The notes below the pieces were generated by a model, which was not told the origin of the DNA, did no database searches, and saw only the letters and a list, made by a program, of their open reading frames with translations. Shown here piece by piece: positions 15,741 through 24,544 of a stretch of 52,942 nt of DNA. Every line of letters starts with the position of its first letter. Position 1 is the first letter of the stretch. The stretch lies in the NCBI RefSeq assembly GCF_019457905.1, contig NZ_JAHZSV010000035.1, positions 1 to 52,942 of the forward strand, read 5' to 3'. The translations under genes were made by a program, and so were the position numbers. This stretch comes from Flagellimonas abyssi. Lineage in GTDB: Bacteria > Bacteroidota > Bacteroidia > Flavobacteriales > Flavobacteriaceae.

Positions 15741-17079
15741 CTGCACTTGTGTTTTGAGGTTGATAATAGTTTGGTGGGAAGCCATTCAACTGCCTCCATA
15801 GTTCGTACCAAATGGGAACATCTTCCAACAGGGCCATGGTACTTGCTCCTGAGCCTACCCGAATATCCTTGGGCCAGGGAGCTTCTTCCTCGTCCGGGGC
15901 CAGCAGTATACGATATTTTCCATTGGGACTGATAAAGTTCTCAATAGCGACCACTTTCCCCCCAAAGGTTCCATAGGAAACATTGGGCCATCCACTAAAA
16001 ACAATGGCTGGCCAGCCATCAAATTGGATACGTACCTTTTCGTCCACATGGATCAATGGAAGATCTATCGGGTCCACAAAAGTTTCCACGGCAATATCAT
16101 AATCCGAGGGCATTATCCCGACCAATTGTGCTCCTTCTTTAAAAGTCTCTCCTATTCCAGATTGGATGGCCTTAGTGATATATCCATTTTGAGGAGCTCT
16201 TATGTACATCATATCATTCCTCATTTCGTAATTGGTGTACTGGTTCTCCAGTTTGGTGACCTGTGCTTCGGAATCGAATTGATTGGATTGTGCCGTATAT
16301 AGATCACTCTGTGCCTTCGAAATTTTATCGGTGTACTCTGCCCGCACCCGATTGATTTCCACTTGGGCATTGATCACATCATTTTTACTGGCCAACAATT
16401 TATTTTCTTGGCTGATGAGCTTTGCCTGTGTCTCTTGCAATTTTAATCGCTTTTCTTCTAAATCGGTAACGGCCTTTAACCCCTCATCCTGCAGTTTTTC
16501 AACTCGGTCATACTGTCTTTGGGCAATCGAAATGTTGGTCTTGGCCGCTTCTAGGTCTATACTATCGCTCTTTACCTTTAGTTTTGACTGCATCAACTTG
16601 TTCCTAGCTTGTTCCAGTTTTAAACCGAGCTCTTGGTTCAATGCTCTTATCTGCTGATTTAAGGCTTTCCCCTTTTCTTGATAAGAAGTCACGGACATGT
16701 TCTTTGCCATAATCTGTTTGCCTGTGCGCTCCACCAAATCTGGGTCAAAGTATTCGCTCTTCACCTCGGAAATATGCAAAATAGTATCTCCCTTTTCCAC
16801 ATATTGACCTTCTCTTACAAACCATTTTTCAATCCGTCCGGGTATTGGGGACTGGATTGTTTGTGGCCTTTGGTCCGGAGTTAGCGTAGTTAAATACCCC
16901 CTACCGGATATATTCTGGGTCCACGGCAGAAACATCATAAAAACAACAATAATGGAAAAGGATGCCAAGAAGCGGTTAAACTGTTTGTAATGCCTCTTAT
17001 GGAACACTTTTTTACCTGCCTCGTAGCCGGTAAGATCCACCTTTTCGTTCAGTTTATTATTTGAAGAAATATTCAGCAT
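15724..17079 (-). CDS. HlyD family periplasmic adaptor protein
   Basis: The 451-residue protein has one N-terminal membrane span (FLASFSIIVVFMMFLPW), a split biotinyl/lipoyl-like domain (IPGRIEKWFVREGQYVEKGDTIL early, APQNGYITKAIQSGIGETF late) and a long coiled coil from about residue 130 to 290. This is the layout of the adaptor that bridges an inner-membrane ABC exporter and a TolC channel. It starts 5 bases after the ABC gene and overlaps the TolC gene, so the three should be made together. Confidence 0.93.
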   Translation of the reverse strand: MLNISSNNKLNEKVDLTGYEAGKKVFHKRHYKQFNRFLASFSIIVVFMMFLPWTQNISGRGYLTTLTPDQRPQTIQSPIPGRIEKWFVREGQYVEKGDTILHISEVKSEYFDPDLVERTGKQIMAKNMSVTSYQEKGKALNQQIRALNQELGLKLEQARNKLMQSKLKVKSDSIDLEAAKTNISIAQRQYDRVEKLQDEGLKAVTDLEEKRLKLQETQAKLISQENKLLASKNDVINAQVEINRVRAEYTDKISKAQSDLYTAQSNQFDSEAQVTKLENQYTNYEMRNDMMYIRAPQNGYITKAIQSGIGETFKEGAQLVGIMPSDYDIAVETFVDPIDLPLIHVDEKVRIQFDGWPAIVFSGWPNVSYGTFGGKVVAIENFISPNGKYRILLAPDEEEAPWPKDIRVGSGASTMALLEDVPIWYELWRQLNGFPPNYYQPQNTSADAAKK

Positions 17080-17084
17080 GAACT

Positions 17085-18755
17085 TTAATTTACGTTGATC
17101 AATCTACCTTTTTCCATTCGGATTACCTGATTACATCGTTTTGCCCATTTGGGATTTTCGCTCACAACGACCAAAGCCCATCCGTTGGCAGGGTCGGTTA
17201 AGAAATCCATCATTTTCTCTGTTCCTTCCTCATCATATTGCTCCAGTGGATCTTTAAGCACCATTAATTTGGGGCGGGTCACTATGCTTCGTGCCAGAAC
17301 AATTTTTCTGGAGATAAAATCGGGGAATTTTTTTCCTTCAGGATACAGAATGGTTTTTAACCCCTGCGGCTGCTCTTTCACAAATTCTGATAGGCTTACT
17401 TTTTCCAAGGCCCAATACACATCTTCCATAGAGATGTCCTTGTTACCAAAGGTAATATTGTCCAATAAGGTTCCTTCAAAGGGGTATTCTTCCGTCAACG
17501 AATGACCAAGATATGATCTATACTGGCTCAATTTAATTCCTTTAAGTGCTACATTGTTCACATATATCTTGCCTTCATCCGGCTCTAGAATACCGGCGAT
17601 CATTCTTAATAACGTTGACCTTCCCGACCCACTCTTTCCTTGTATCAACAATTTTGTGTCTGGTTTTATAGTGAGCGATAAGTGGTCTATTATTTTCTTA
17701 TCCAATCCGGGCACCTTGTACACAATATCTTCCAGCTCCACCGTTAATCCCTCATTTTCTTTGAACGGGGTTTCCCCTTCTTGTGGTTCCAATTCCTTAT
17801 CCACGACCTGCCCCATTTTTTCCAAAGAAGTCAATAGGTCATAAAATGTCTCGAGACCCAAAATCAATTTTTCCACAGAACTGATAACCAACAGAATAAT
17901 GATTTCCGCCGCCACAAACTGACCAATGTTCATCTGCTGTTCCAGCACCAAGAGGCCCCCGATCAAAAGCAACCCTGCGGTAACCAAAACCTTGAACCCT
18001 ATCATCTGGATAAATTGCAATACCAACACTCTAAAGTGACTTTCCCTCGCATCCAAATAGTCATCTACCAACGTGTCGTTCTTTTCAAGGGCATGGGAGG
18101 TCTTACCAGAAAGTTTGAAGCTGATAATGGAACGGGCGATTTCTTGAACCCAATGGGCTACTTTGTATTTGATCTTGGATTCTTCCAAACTGGTGTCCAA
18201 ACCCCTTTGTGCAGTAAATTTAAACACAATATAAATGAGGACCAGTAACAACAATCCATAGATAATAAAGAAAGGGTGGTAAAACGACAGCAACAATAGT
18301 CCAAAAACTATCTGTAGCAGAGCTGCCGGGAAATCTATCAATATTTTGGATAAGGATTTTTGTACAGTAAGAGTATCAAAAAAACGATTGGCAAGCTCCG
18401 GAGGATAATAATACCTAAGCTCACTCATCTTGATTTTTGGAAAGCGGTAGGCGAACTCAAACGATGATCTGGTGAAAATCTTTTGCTGCAAGTTCTCTAT
18501 GATACGGATCTGCATCAACTGCAAAACACCAACAAAGGCCACCCCCATGGTAACAAGTACAACCAACACTATCCAAGAGGTACTCACCCTTGCCCCTTGT
18601 ATAAGGTTGATAATGGCCTGTATTCCCAAAGGCAGGGAAAGATTGACCAGTCCCGCAAAAATGGCGTAGTAAAAAATTTGAAGAATATCCTTTTTGTCCA
18701 AGGAAAGCAAACCGGTTAGCCGCTGCCAGGCAGAGAGTATTTTTTTATTGGCCAT
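17085..18755 (-). CDS. ABC exporter with a degenerate ATPase domain
   Basis: The 556-residue half-transporter has an exporter-type membrane domain (about residues 20-310) fused to a nucleotide-binding domain (about 345-556). Every ATPase motif is altered. Walker A reads GKSGSGRST (373-381) with Arg379 for the catalytic lysine. The Q-loop glutamine is His418. The signature is PDFISRK in place of LSGGQ. Walker B/catalytic dyad reads LKDP, with Lys501 for Asp and Asp502 for Glu. The switch histidine is Glu533. There is no C39 peptidase domain. Even so, the frame is intact and the gene overlaps its TetR neighbour by 11 bases. It may bind but not hydrolyse ATP, or work with another ATPase. The substrate is unknown. 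Confidence 0.9.
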   Translation of the reverse strand: MANKKILSAWQRLTGLLSLDKKDILQIFYYAIFAGLVNLSLPLGIQAIINLIQGARVSTSWIVLVVLVTMGVAFVGVLQLMQIRIIENLQQKIFTRSSFEFAYRFPKIKMSELRYYYPPELANRFFDTLTVQKSLSKILIDFPAALLQIVFGLLLLSFYHPFFIIYGLLLLVLIYIVFKFTAQRGLDTSLEESKIKYKVAHWVQEIARSIISFKLSGKTSHALEKNDTLVDDYLDARESHFRVLVLQFIQMIGFKVLVTAGLLLIGGLLVLEQQMNIGQFVAAEIIILLVISSVEKLILGLETFYDLLTSLEKMGQVVDKELEPQEGETPFKENEGLTVELEDIVYKVPGLDKKIIDHLSLTIKPDTKLLIQGKSGSGRSTLLRMIAGILEPDEGKIYVNNVALKGIKLSQYRSYLGHSLTEEYPFEGTLLDNITFGNKDISMEDVYWALEKVSLSEFVKEQPQGLKTILYPEGKKFPDFISRKIVLARSIVTRPKLMVLKDPLEQYDEEGTEKMMDFLTDPANGWALVVVSENPKWAKRCNQVIRMEKGRLINVN

Positions 18756-19434
18756 GTACTTTTTGATTTAGTGTGCGGAATATCAGATCCGTGAAAAATG
18801 CGGTAGGGGTTACCTCTTCACTACAGTTTGTGAGGGATGGAAAGTGTGATTTTAGAAAATTCTGGTGTAGCGAACCTTCAAGCACATTACTGGCCAGACT
18901 GGTCGGAAATTCATAATCACCGTCCACATCAGAAATCATATTGCTGAGACGACCCACTAACCTTTTGCATATAATAAAGCTCCCTTCCGCCCCATCATTG
19001 CTCATTTCTTTCACAAGATAAGACTTTGAATACTCGTTAATGATTATCTTGTTGAGCACTACTTCGTTAATGTGCGAAAAGGAGGAGTCCTCCTCTACGG
19101 TCTGTGTCAATACTTCAATGGAAGCCGCCAATTTTTCCACTGGGTCGGAAATTGCATTGGTAGAAAAAACCATCTTGTACTCTACCCATCCCCAATACCA
19201 AGAAGCCAGATAAAGCAATAACTTGTGCTTGTTCTCAAAATATCGGTAAATCGAACTTTCGTTTGAGTGTATTCTAACACCCAATTTCTTAAACGTAAAA
19301 GATTCAAAACCAATTTCATCAATCAACAATATACTCTGCTCTACGATTTTCTTCCCCAAATCTGACGATTCAGGGTCTTTAACATAGAGTTTCTCATCGA
19401 TTTCCAGTTTCACAGATTGTAGTAAAATGTCCAT
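18745..19434 (-). CDS. TetR/AcrR family transcriptional regulator
   Basis: The N-terminal HTH is recognisable (VEQSILLIDEIGFESFTFKKLGVRIHSNESSIYRYFENKHKLL cut across residues 31-73), with the typical Y-RYF-NK-LL ending of TetR recognition helices. The rest is an all-helical ligand/dimer domain. It is the first gene of the export operon and probably autoregulates it in response to the exported or sensed compound. The promoter should be in the 120-base gap shared with the divergent tag gene. The inducer cannot be predicted. Confidence 0.9.
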   Translation of the reverse strand: MDILLQSVKLEIDEKLYVKDPESSDLGKKIVEQSILLIDEIGFESFTFKKLGVRIHSNESSIYRYFENKHKLLLYLASWYWGWVEYKMVFSTNAISDPVEKLAASIEVLTQTVEEDSSFSHINEVVLNKIIINEYSKSYLVKEMSNDGAEGSFIICKRLVGRLSNMISDVDGDYEFPTSLASNVLEGSLHQNFLKSHFPSLTNCSEEVTPTAFFTDLIFRTLNQKVHGQ

Positions 19435-19554
19435 GCTATCCCATTTTTAAAACAAAGTCTCGCAAAAATAATAGCATTACTATTAACATCCATCACTTTA
19501 ACTTGTACTTAACGATTTCTTATTTTGCCTTACTTTTACTTAAAATTGATTGTT

Positions 19555-20118
19555 ATGGACAAACATAGATGTGGCTGGTGCGTGGGTGACACCCTTTATG
19601 AAGCCTATCATGACGAGGAATGGGGCGTTCCTGTCAAAAATGATGAGACCCTTTTCGAATTTTTGATCTTGGAGACCTTTCAGGCAGGTCTGAGTTGGAT
19701 TACCATATTAAGAAAACGTGAAAATTTTAGACAGGCTTTTGACCATTTTGACTACAAAAAGATTGCAAAATATAATCAAGCCAAGATTGATGCCCTCTTA
19801 CAAGACCCAGGAATCGTCAGAAACAAACTAAAAGTCAATGCCACGGTCACCAACGCCATTGCTTTTATGGAAGTCCAAAAAGAATTTGGTAGTTTTAGTA
19901 AATACATTTGGGGATTTGTAGACCAAAAGCCCATTAAAAACAAGTTGAAAAACTATAAAAATGCTCCGGCAACCACCGAATTATCCGATACTATCAGCAA
20001 GGATTTAAAAAAGCGAGGCTTTAAGTTTGTGGGAAGTACGGTGATTTACGCCCACATGCAGGCCACGGGCATGGTCAACGACCACGAAGTAAACTGTTTT
20101 AGATACCATGAAGTTTAA
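19555..20118 (+). CDS. tag: DNA-3-methyladenine glycosylase I
   Basis: The protein opens with CGWCVGDTLYEAYHDEEWGVP, the Tag signature containing zinc ligands Cys and His, and ends with the matching DHEVNCFRYH zinc motif. The enzyme removes 3-methyladenine from alkylated DNA. ATG 19555 gives 187 residues, the family norm. An upstream in-frame ATG at 19525 adds ten hydrophobic residues not found in the family. It overlaps the next gene by 11 bases. Confidence 0.95.
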   Translation: MDKHRCGWCVGDTLYEAYHDEEWGVPVKNDETLFEFLILETFQAGLSWITILRKRENFRQAFDHFDYKKIAKYNQAKIDALLQDPGIVRNKLKVNATVTNAIAFMEVQKEFGSFSKYIWGFVDQKPIKNKLKNYKNAPATTELSDTISKDLKKRGFKFVGSTVIYAHMQATGMVNDHEVNCFRYHEV

Positions 20119-20689
20119 ATACCTCCTATTTGTAATCGTTGGTATTGTGCAAATCACATCTGCGCAAAACAAGTACGAACAGGAATCCAGAATAGACAAG
20201 GCTGACTTCCCGAACAGCGCTTATCTGTTAATTGAAGATTACCTGAAAGATGCCAAACGAGTGCGTTTTTACCAAGAAATAGATAGCACCAAAAAAAGCT
20301 ACGAAGCAAAGTTTAAAAAAGGGCGATTGCGCTATAGCGTTGAGTTCGATGAACAAGGGACATTGGAAGATGTAGAGTTTAAAATAAAGGTAAGGGACAT
20401 TCCGAACGATACATGGGGCGCCATTCAATCTTACCTGGATAAAAACCACTACAAACACAGAGTAAAAAAAATTCAACAACAATACCCCTTACGTGAAGAA
20501 AAGTCGGTTGAAAAGACATTGCACAACGCATTTCAGAACTTGATCCTGCCCGATGTAAACTACGAATTGGTCTTTTCTGCCAAAGAAAGTGGTGGTTTTC
20601 AAGAATACGAGGCGCTGTTCGATTATGAAGGGCAGTTGATACGATTGCGAAAATCCTTTCCCCCTAGTTATGATCACGTACTTTATTAA
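20108..20689 (+). CDS. Secreted hypothetical protein with PepSY-like repeats
   Basis: A signal peptide (KYLLFVIVGIVQITSAQ) precedes about 170 residues that look like two copies of a PepSY/beta-lactamase-inhibitor-like fold: SYEAKFKKGRLRYSVEFDEQGTLEDVEFKI and YEALFDYEGQLIRLRKSF, each a beta hairpin ending in an E/D-x-x-G turn. The function is unknown. It overlaps tag by 11 bases and the DUF2490 gene by 20 bases, so the three are co-translated. Its pairing with an outer-membrane DUF2490 protein suggests a periplasmic role. Confidence 0.75.
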   Translation: MKFKYLLFVIVGIVQITSAQNKYEQESRIDKADFPNSAYLLIEDYLKDAKRVRFYQEIDSTKKSYEAKFKKGRLRYSVEFDEQGTLEDVEFKIKVRDIPNDTWGAIQSYLDKNHYKHRVKKIQQQYPLREEKSVEKTLHNAFQNLILPDVNYELVFSAKESGGFQEYEALFDYEGQLIRLRKSFPPSYDHVLY

Positions 20690-21356
20690 ACGGATTTTAT
20701 TTGTTTCGTTATTACTGTTGATAACTTCGGTATCCGTAAGGGGTCAAGAAAACCTAACAAGTTACTGGCAGCCACAATTTGCTGTAAATTATCAGGTAGC
20801 GGGTGCTTATTCCCATAATTTTGCCATCGCCAACAGGAACTACGTTTACGAGAACGAAGATGTTACATTTAGGGTGAAGCAATTGGATTTTACCCACTTT
20901 TCAAAACTTGAGATCAAGGATAACCAAAGTATTGCTCTTGGTGTAATGTACAGGTTTTACAATAGCAGGGAGAACGAACTTAGATTCACGCAACAATACA
21001 ATGTAACGCACAAGCCGTTCGCCATACGTTTTGGACATAGGTTCCGAGCCCAGCAGCGAATCACCAATTCCCTGACCACCCATAGATTTAGATACCGCTT
21101 TGCCCTGGATTTTCCATTAATGGGAGAGAAATTAAATCCCGGTGAACCTTATTTTGTAGGAAGCTTTGAAAATTTGTTGAGCGTGGCGAAACAAAATTCA
21201 CCTGAATACGATATACGCTTGGTCGGGCAAGTGGGCTGGGAGTTGCACAGTGGCATGAAATTGCAAATAGGAGTGGAATATCGCATCGAGGATTACACCG
21301 CCAGTGTCCCAGAACATATTCTCTTTTTACTCACTAGTGCCCAAATCTCCTTGTAG
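20670..21356 (+). CDS. DUF2490 family outer-membrane protein
   Basis: The 228-residue protein has an N-terminal signal sequence (RILFVSLLLLITSVSVRGQ) and alternating aromatic beta-strands (LTSYWQPQFAVNYQ; PFAIRFGHRFRAQQRI; THRFRYRFALDFPL; LQIGVEYRIEDY) as in DUF2490 beta-barrels. The function is unknown. It overlaps the preceding secreted-protein gene by 20 bases and, tail to tail, the aat gene by 30 bases. Confidence 0.83.
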   Translation: MITYFIKRILFVSLLLLITSVSVRGQENLTSYWQPQFAVNYQVAGAYSHNFAIANRNYVYENEDVTFRVKQLDFTHFSKLEIKDNQSIALGVMYRFYNSRENELRFTQQYNVTHKPFAIRFGHRFRAQQRITNSLTTHRFRYRFALDFPLMGEKLNPGEPYFVGSFENLLSVAKQNSPEYDIRLVGQVGWELHSGMKLQIGVEYRIEDYTASVPEHILFLLTSAQISL

Positions 21357-22001
21357 CAGCGCAACAAATTCCTTTCTGGGAATCAGTTCGGCACCCAAAC
21401 TTTCCAAATGATCGGTGTGCACTTGACAATCTATAACCCGATACCCTTTCTCACCCAATTCTTTGGCCATTTGTATAAATGCAAACTTTGAGGCATTGGC
21501 CCGTAAGCTGAACATGCTCTCCCCGCAGAACACATGCCCTAGGTCAATTCCGTAGAGTCCTCCTACCAAATCTTCGTTTTCCCAGACCTCATAGGATTTT
21601 GCATGCCCCTTTTCGAACAACTTCATGTAAGCGGTTTTCATTTCGGGCGTAATCCATGTGCCATCTTGGCCTTTACGACGAATTTGGGCACAGTAGTCGA
21701 TCACCTGTTCAAAGCAGGTGTTTTGAGTTAGCACGAATGACCCATCCCGGATTACTTTTCGCATGCTCTTGGACACTTTTACTTTATGTGGAAACAGCAC
21801 CATCCTTGGGTCGGGCGTCCACCATAAAATCAGTGAGTCATCATTGAACCATGGAAAAATACCATTTTTATAGGCCAGCAGCAATCGCTCCGGTGAAAGG
21901 TCTCCACCTACTGCGAGCAAACCATCTTCACTGGCATTATCAACGGGAGGAAACTCCAATCTCTTGTTCAAAAAATATAAGGGAGTGTTTTCCAAGGGCA
22001 A
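21327..22001 (-). CDS. aat: Leucyl/phenylalanyl-tRNA-protein transferase
   Basis: Family motifs are clear: LLAVGGDLSPERLLLAYKNG, GIFPWF, LWWTPDPRMVLFP, GLYGIDLGHVFCGESMFS and VIDCQVHTDHLESLGA. The enzyme adds Leu or Phe to the N-terminus of proteins with basic N-termini, marking them for ClpAP/ClpS degradation. The 224-residue length is normal. The start appears to be a TTG at 22001. A second TTG two codons further in is also possible. The end overlaps the DUF2490 gene by 30 bases. Confidence 0.94.
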   Translation of the reverse strand: MPLENTPLYFLNKRLEFPPVDNASEDGLLAVGGDLSPERLLLAYKNGIFPWFNDDSLILWWTPDPRMVLFPHKVKVSKSMRKVIRDGSFVLTQNTCFEQVIDYCAQIRRKGQDGTWITPEMKTAYMKLFEKGHAKSYEVWENEDLVGGLYGIDLGHVFCGESMFSLRANASKFAFIQMAKELGEKGYRVIDCQVHTDHLESLGAELIPRKEFVALLQGDLGTSE

Positions 22002-22035
22002 TTTTTTCTAAAAATACAAATCAGCCCAAAAACTA

Positions 22036-22063
22036 AAAAATCCGAACATAACGTCCGGATTTT
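22036..22063 (-). terminator. Intrinsic terminator of the DUF3127 gene
   Basis: Read on the minus strand, aaaatccg pairs with cggatttt, and an inner ac/gt pair leaves a short loop. A T-run follows. It lies about 30 bases past the DUF3127 stop and just before aat. Confidence 0.8.
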
Positions 22064-22091
22064 CAAATTTTATAAATAGTAAATCTTTCTA

Positions 22092-22469
22092 TTAAAATGG
22101 AAGATCGTCGTGGTCTTCATCATTATAGTCATCAGCAGGCTCAAAGGCTTCCATAGGTGGAACCGGAGGCATATTGTCACCTGCAGGCTCAGACTGAAGG
22201 TTCTCTATTCGCCATCCTTGTATGGAGTTGAAATATTTGGTCTCTCCTTGAGGGTTTACCCATTCCCTTCCTCTCAGGTTGATGCTTATCTTCACCATTT
22301 GCCCTACGGAATAGTTGTTGAGCAAATCACATTTGTCCTGAACAAACTCTACCAATATGTGCTGCGGATATTGTTCTTCAGTGGTCACGACCACCTCTCT
22401 TTTTCTGAAACCGTTGTTGCCATAGGTTTTGGTCTCATCTATCATTTTGATTCTTCCCTGAACTTCCAT
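22092..22469 (-). CDS. DUF3127 family protein
   Basis: The 125-residue protein begins MEVQGRIKMIDETKTYGNNGFRKREVVV and has an OB-like beta core ending in SIQGWRIENLQ, which is diagnostic of DUF3127. An acidic, disordered tail (ADDYNDEDHDDLPF) closes it, similar to the acidic tip of single-stranded DNA-binding proteins. That resemblance, with the OB-like core, hints at nucleic-acid-related work, but the function is not established. It is monocistronic. Confidence 0.87.
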   Translation of the reverse strand: MEVQGRIKMIDETKTYGNNGFRKREVVVTTEEQYPQHILVEFVQDKCDLLNNYSVGQMVKISINLRGREWVNPQGETKYFNSIQGWRIENLQSEPAGDNMPPVPPMEAFEPADDYNDEDHDDLPF

Positions 22470-22591
22470 GCAATGTTAATTTTTGTTGAAAATTCAAAAG
22501 TACATAAAATGAATCCTAATGACATCCGTTATTTAAACTAACTATCAACATGTTTTCCAATTACCTATCTTTAAAAAGAATTTGACCACCA

Positions 22592-23737
22592 ATGGATTTT
22601 AGTACCAAACGGAAAACCTCCAATATTATACTGCTGGTATCGGCATTCATCATTGTGAGTCTTATTCTATGGAACACCAATAGCTTTTTCCGAAAGTTTA
22701 AGGAGGAGGAACGCCTAAAAATGGAAATTTGGGCAACAGCGCAGTTGGAACTTGTTCAATCATCGGTAGATCAGGAACTGGGTAACCTTACCCTCAAAGT
22801 TCTGGGCAACAACACCTCTACTCCAATGATTTTGGTTAACGAGGAAGGCTCCTATAAAACCCATAATATTCCCGAGGACAAAATTGCCGACAGTGCATAT
22901 ATCCATCAAAAGATAGAGCAGTTCAAAAATGAGAACCAACCCATTCAAATCATTCAGGAAGACGAACTGCTCGAAACTCTGTATTATGGCAATTCGGAGG
23001 TACTCAACAAACTAAAATATTATCCACTTGCCCTTTTGTTGATCATTTTTTTGTTCGGGGCAGTAATATTCTTTTTCTTCCGAACCAACAAAGCATCGGA
23101 ACAGAACAAGCTCTGGGCTGGCATGGCCAAAGAAACGGCACATCAAATAGGAACCCCGCTCACATCTCTTTTGGGTTGGAACGAACTCCTTAAATCTGAA
23201 GATATCAATCCTGAGGTGACCCAAGAAATAGCAAAGGACATCGATAGGTTGGAAACCATTACAGAACGATTTTCCAAAATTGGTTCTATTCCAGAATTGA
23301 AGGACCATGATATTGTAAATGAAACCAAAAAGGCATTCGATTACTTGAAGCAACGTAGTTCCAAACTGGTACATTTTTCCTTCAGCTCCAATATAGACGA
23401 AGCCCATGTACTTATGAACCCCCCTTTGTACAACTGGAGTATAGAAAACCTGGTAAAGAATGGCATCGATGCCATGAAGGGCAAGGGCAATATTGCCATC
23501 CAAATAGAGAAAAAAGGACAGAACATCAATATTTTGGTATCGGATACCGGCCATGGAATCCCCAAAAGTGATTTTCAGAATATTTTCAATCCTGGTGTAA
23601 CTTCCAAGCAAAGGGGCTGGGGCTTAGGACTTTCATTGGTAAAAAGAATTGTTGAAGAGTACCATAAAGGAAAAATTAAAGTATTTTCGTCTAGTAAAGA
23701 AGGAACTATCATGCAAATTACCCTACGAGCACTCTAA
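22592..23737 (+). CDS. Membrane sensor histidine kinase
   Basis: Two membrane spans (about 13-29 and 145-165) bracket a 115-residue periplasmic sensor with no named domain. The kinase follows: H-box ETAHQIGTPLTSLLGW with His184, N-box NLVKNGIDAM, G1 DTGHGIPKSD and G2 GWGLGLSLVKRI. There is no HAMP domain. No response regulator is adjacent, so it is an orphan. It sits 9 bases before a zinc-ribbon membrane protein on the same strand. Confidence 0.92.
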   Translation: MDFSTKRKTSNIILLVSAFIIVSLILWNTNSFFRKFKEEERLKMEIWATAQLELVQSSVDQELGNLTLKVLGNNTSTPMILVNEEGSYKTHNIPEDKIADSAYIHQKIEQFKNENQPIQIIQEDELLETLYYGNSEVLNKLKYYPLALLLIIFLFGAVIFFFFRTNKASEQNKLWAGMAKETAHQIGTPLTSLLGWNELLKSEDINPEVTQEIAKDIDRLETITERFSKIGSIPELKDHDIVNETKKAFDYLKQRSSKLVHFSFSSNIDEAHVLMNPPLYNWSIENLVKNGIDAMKGKGNIAIQIEKKGQNINILVSDTGHGIPKSDFQNIFNPGVTSKQRGWGLGLSLVKRIVEEYHKGKIKVFSSSKEGTIMQITLRAL

Positions 23738-23746
23738 ATTTGAATT

Positions 23747-24091
23747 ATGGCAAAAGAAAAGCAACTCGTAATACAAGAAGCTGATATCACCAACAATTGC
23801 CCCAAATGTTTTAATCAGGAACTTAAGATTACGTTTTACCAAAAACACTCGTTTAATGCACTATACCACAGAACTACCGGTGTGGTGACCAATGAGATCA
23901 AGTGCAAAAAATGCAACTCTACCATATATCCCGTGGATTGGACACCCGATATTGAAAGGGTATTTGATTACTACAACAAATTGGTAAAGCCGGACAGGCC
24001 CGCAGTGCGCTTCACCATGCTATTTTTTGTGGTTTTGGTCCTAATGCTCTGCCTTGTAGCGGCCGGCGTCTATTTTATGATAGAGAGCTAA
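23747..24091 (+). CDS. Small membrane protein with a zinc-ribbon motif
   Basis: The 114-residue protein has two CxxC pairs (NCPKCF near residue 17 and IKCKKCN near 52), consistent with one bound zinc, and a C-terminal membrane span (FTMLFFVVLVLMLCLVAAGVYFM). I do not recognise a named family. It starts 9 bases after the orphan histidine kinase, so it may be part of that signalling unit. Its stop overlaps the HIT gene by 4 bases. Confidence 0.75.
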   Translation: MAKEKQLVIQEADITNNCPKCFNQELKITFYQKHSFNALYHRTTGVVTNEIKCKKCNSTIYPVDWTPDIERVFDYYNKLVKPDRPAVRFTMLFFVVLVLMLCLVAAGVYFMIES

Positions 24092-24477
24092 AGGTTGGAC
24101 CTGATTTGTTCCGCTACCGTTTCAAACTCATCTGAGGTAAGACTCTCCTTATTTTGAAACGTAGCATTGGCCATACTTTGCAACGGAATCAAATGCACAT
24201 GCACGTGGGGCACCTCAAGACCAATAACCGTCATACCCACTCTTTTACAGGGCACTGCTTTTTGTATGGCAAGACCAACTTTTCTTGAGAAGGCCATGAG
24301 TTTCATATAAGATTCCTCATCAAGATCCAAAATCTTGTCCACTTCCTTTTTTGGGACGCATAGCGTGTGTCCTTTGGAATTAGGATTGATATCCAAAAAA
24401 GCAAAGTGATATTCGTCCTCTGCTATTTTGTAAGAAGGTATATCCCCGTTGATGATCTTGGTAAAAATACTGGCCAT
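24088..24477 (-). CDS. HIT family protein (histidine triad nucleotide hydrolase)
   Basis: The 129-residue protein carries the histidine triad HVHVHLIPL and the conserved upstream stretch FLDINPNSKGHTLCVPKKE. HIT proteins cleave nucleotide phosphoramidates or dinucleoside polyphosphates through the central histidine. It is downstream of greA on the same strand but separated from it by a terminator, so it likely has its own promoter. Confidence 0.93.
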   Translation of the reverse strand: MASIFTKIINGDIPSYKIAEDEYHFAFLDINPNSKGHTLCVPKKEVDKILDLDEESYMKLMAFSRKVGLAIQKAVPCKRVGMTVIGLEVPHVHVHLIPLQSMANATFQNKESLTSDEFETVAEQIRSNL

Positions 24478-24495
24478 TTTAATTCAGTTTAAAAT

Positions 24496-24524
24496 AAAAA
24501 AATCCCGTGCTATGACGGGATTAA
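24496..24524 (-). terminator. Intrinsic terminator of greA
   Basis: aatcccgt (24501-24508) and acgggatt (24515-24522) form a perfect stem with a 6-base loop. On the minus strand a T-run follows. It lies about 20 bases past the greA stop and upstream of the HIT gene. Confidence 0.88.
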
Positions 24525-24544
24525 ATATACCAATTTAGTTGCTG

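Noticed and set aside
17085..18755. C39-peptidase bacteriocin exporter
   Set aside because: There is no N-terminal peptidase or CLD domain and no double-glycine leader peptide nearby.
23012..23611. A 199-codon open frame on the minus strand opposite the orphan histidine kinase
   Set aside because: The sense strand encodes all kinase motifs; the antisense product has no domain or sensible start context.
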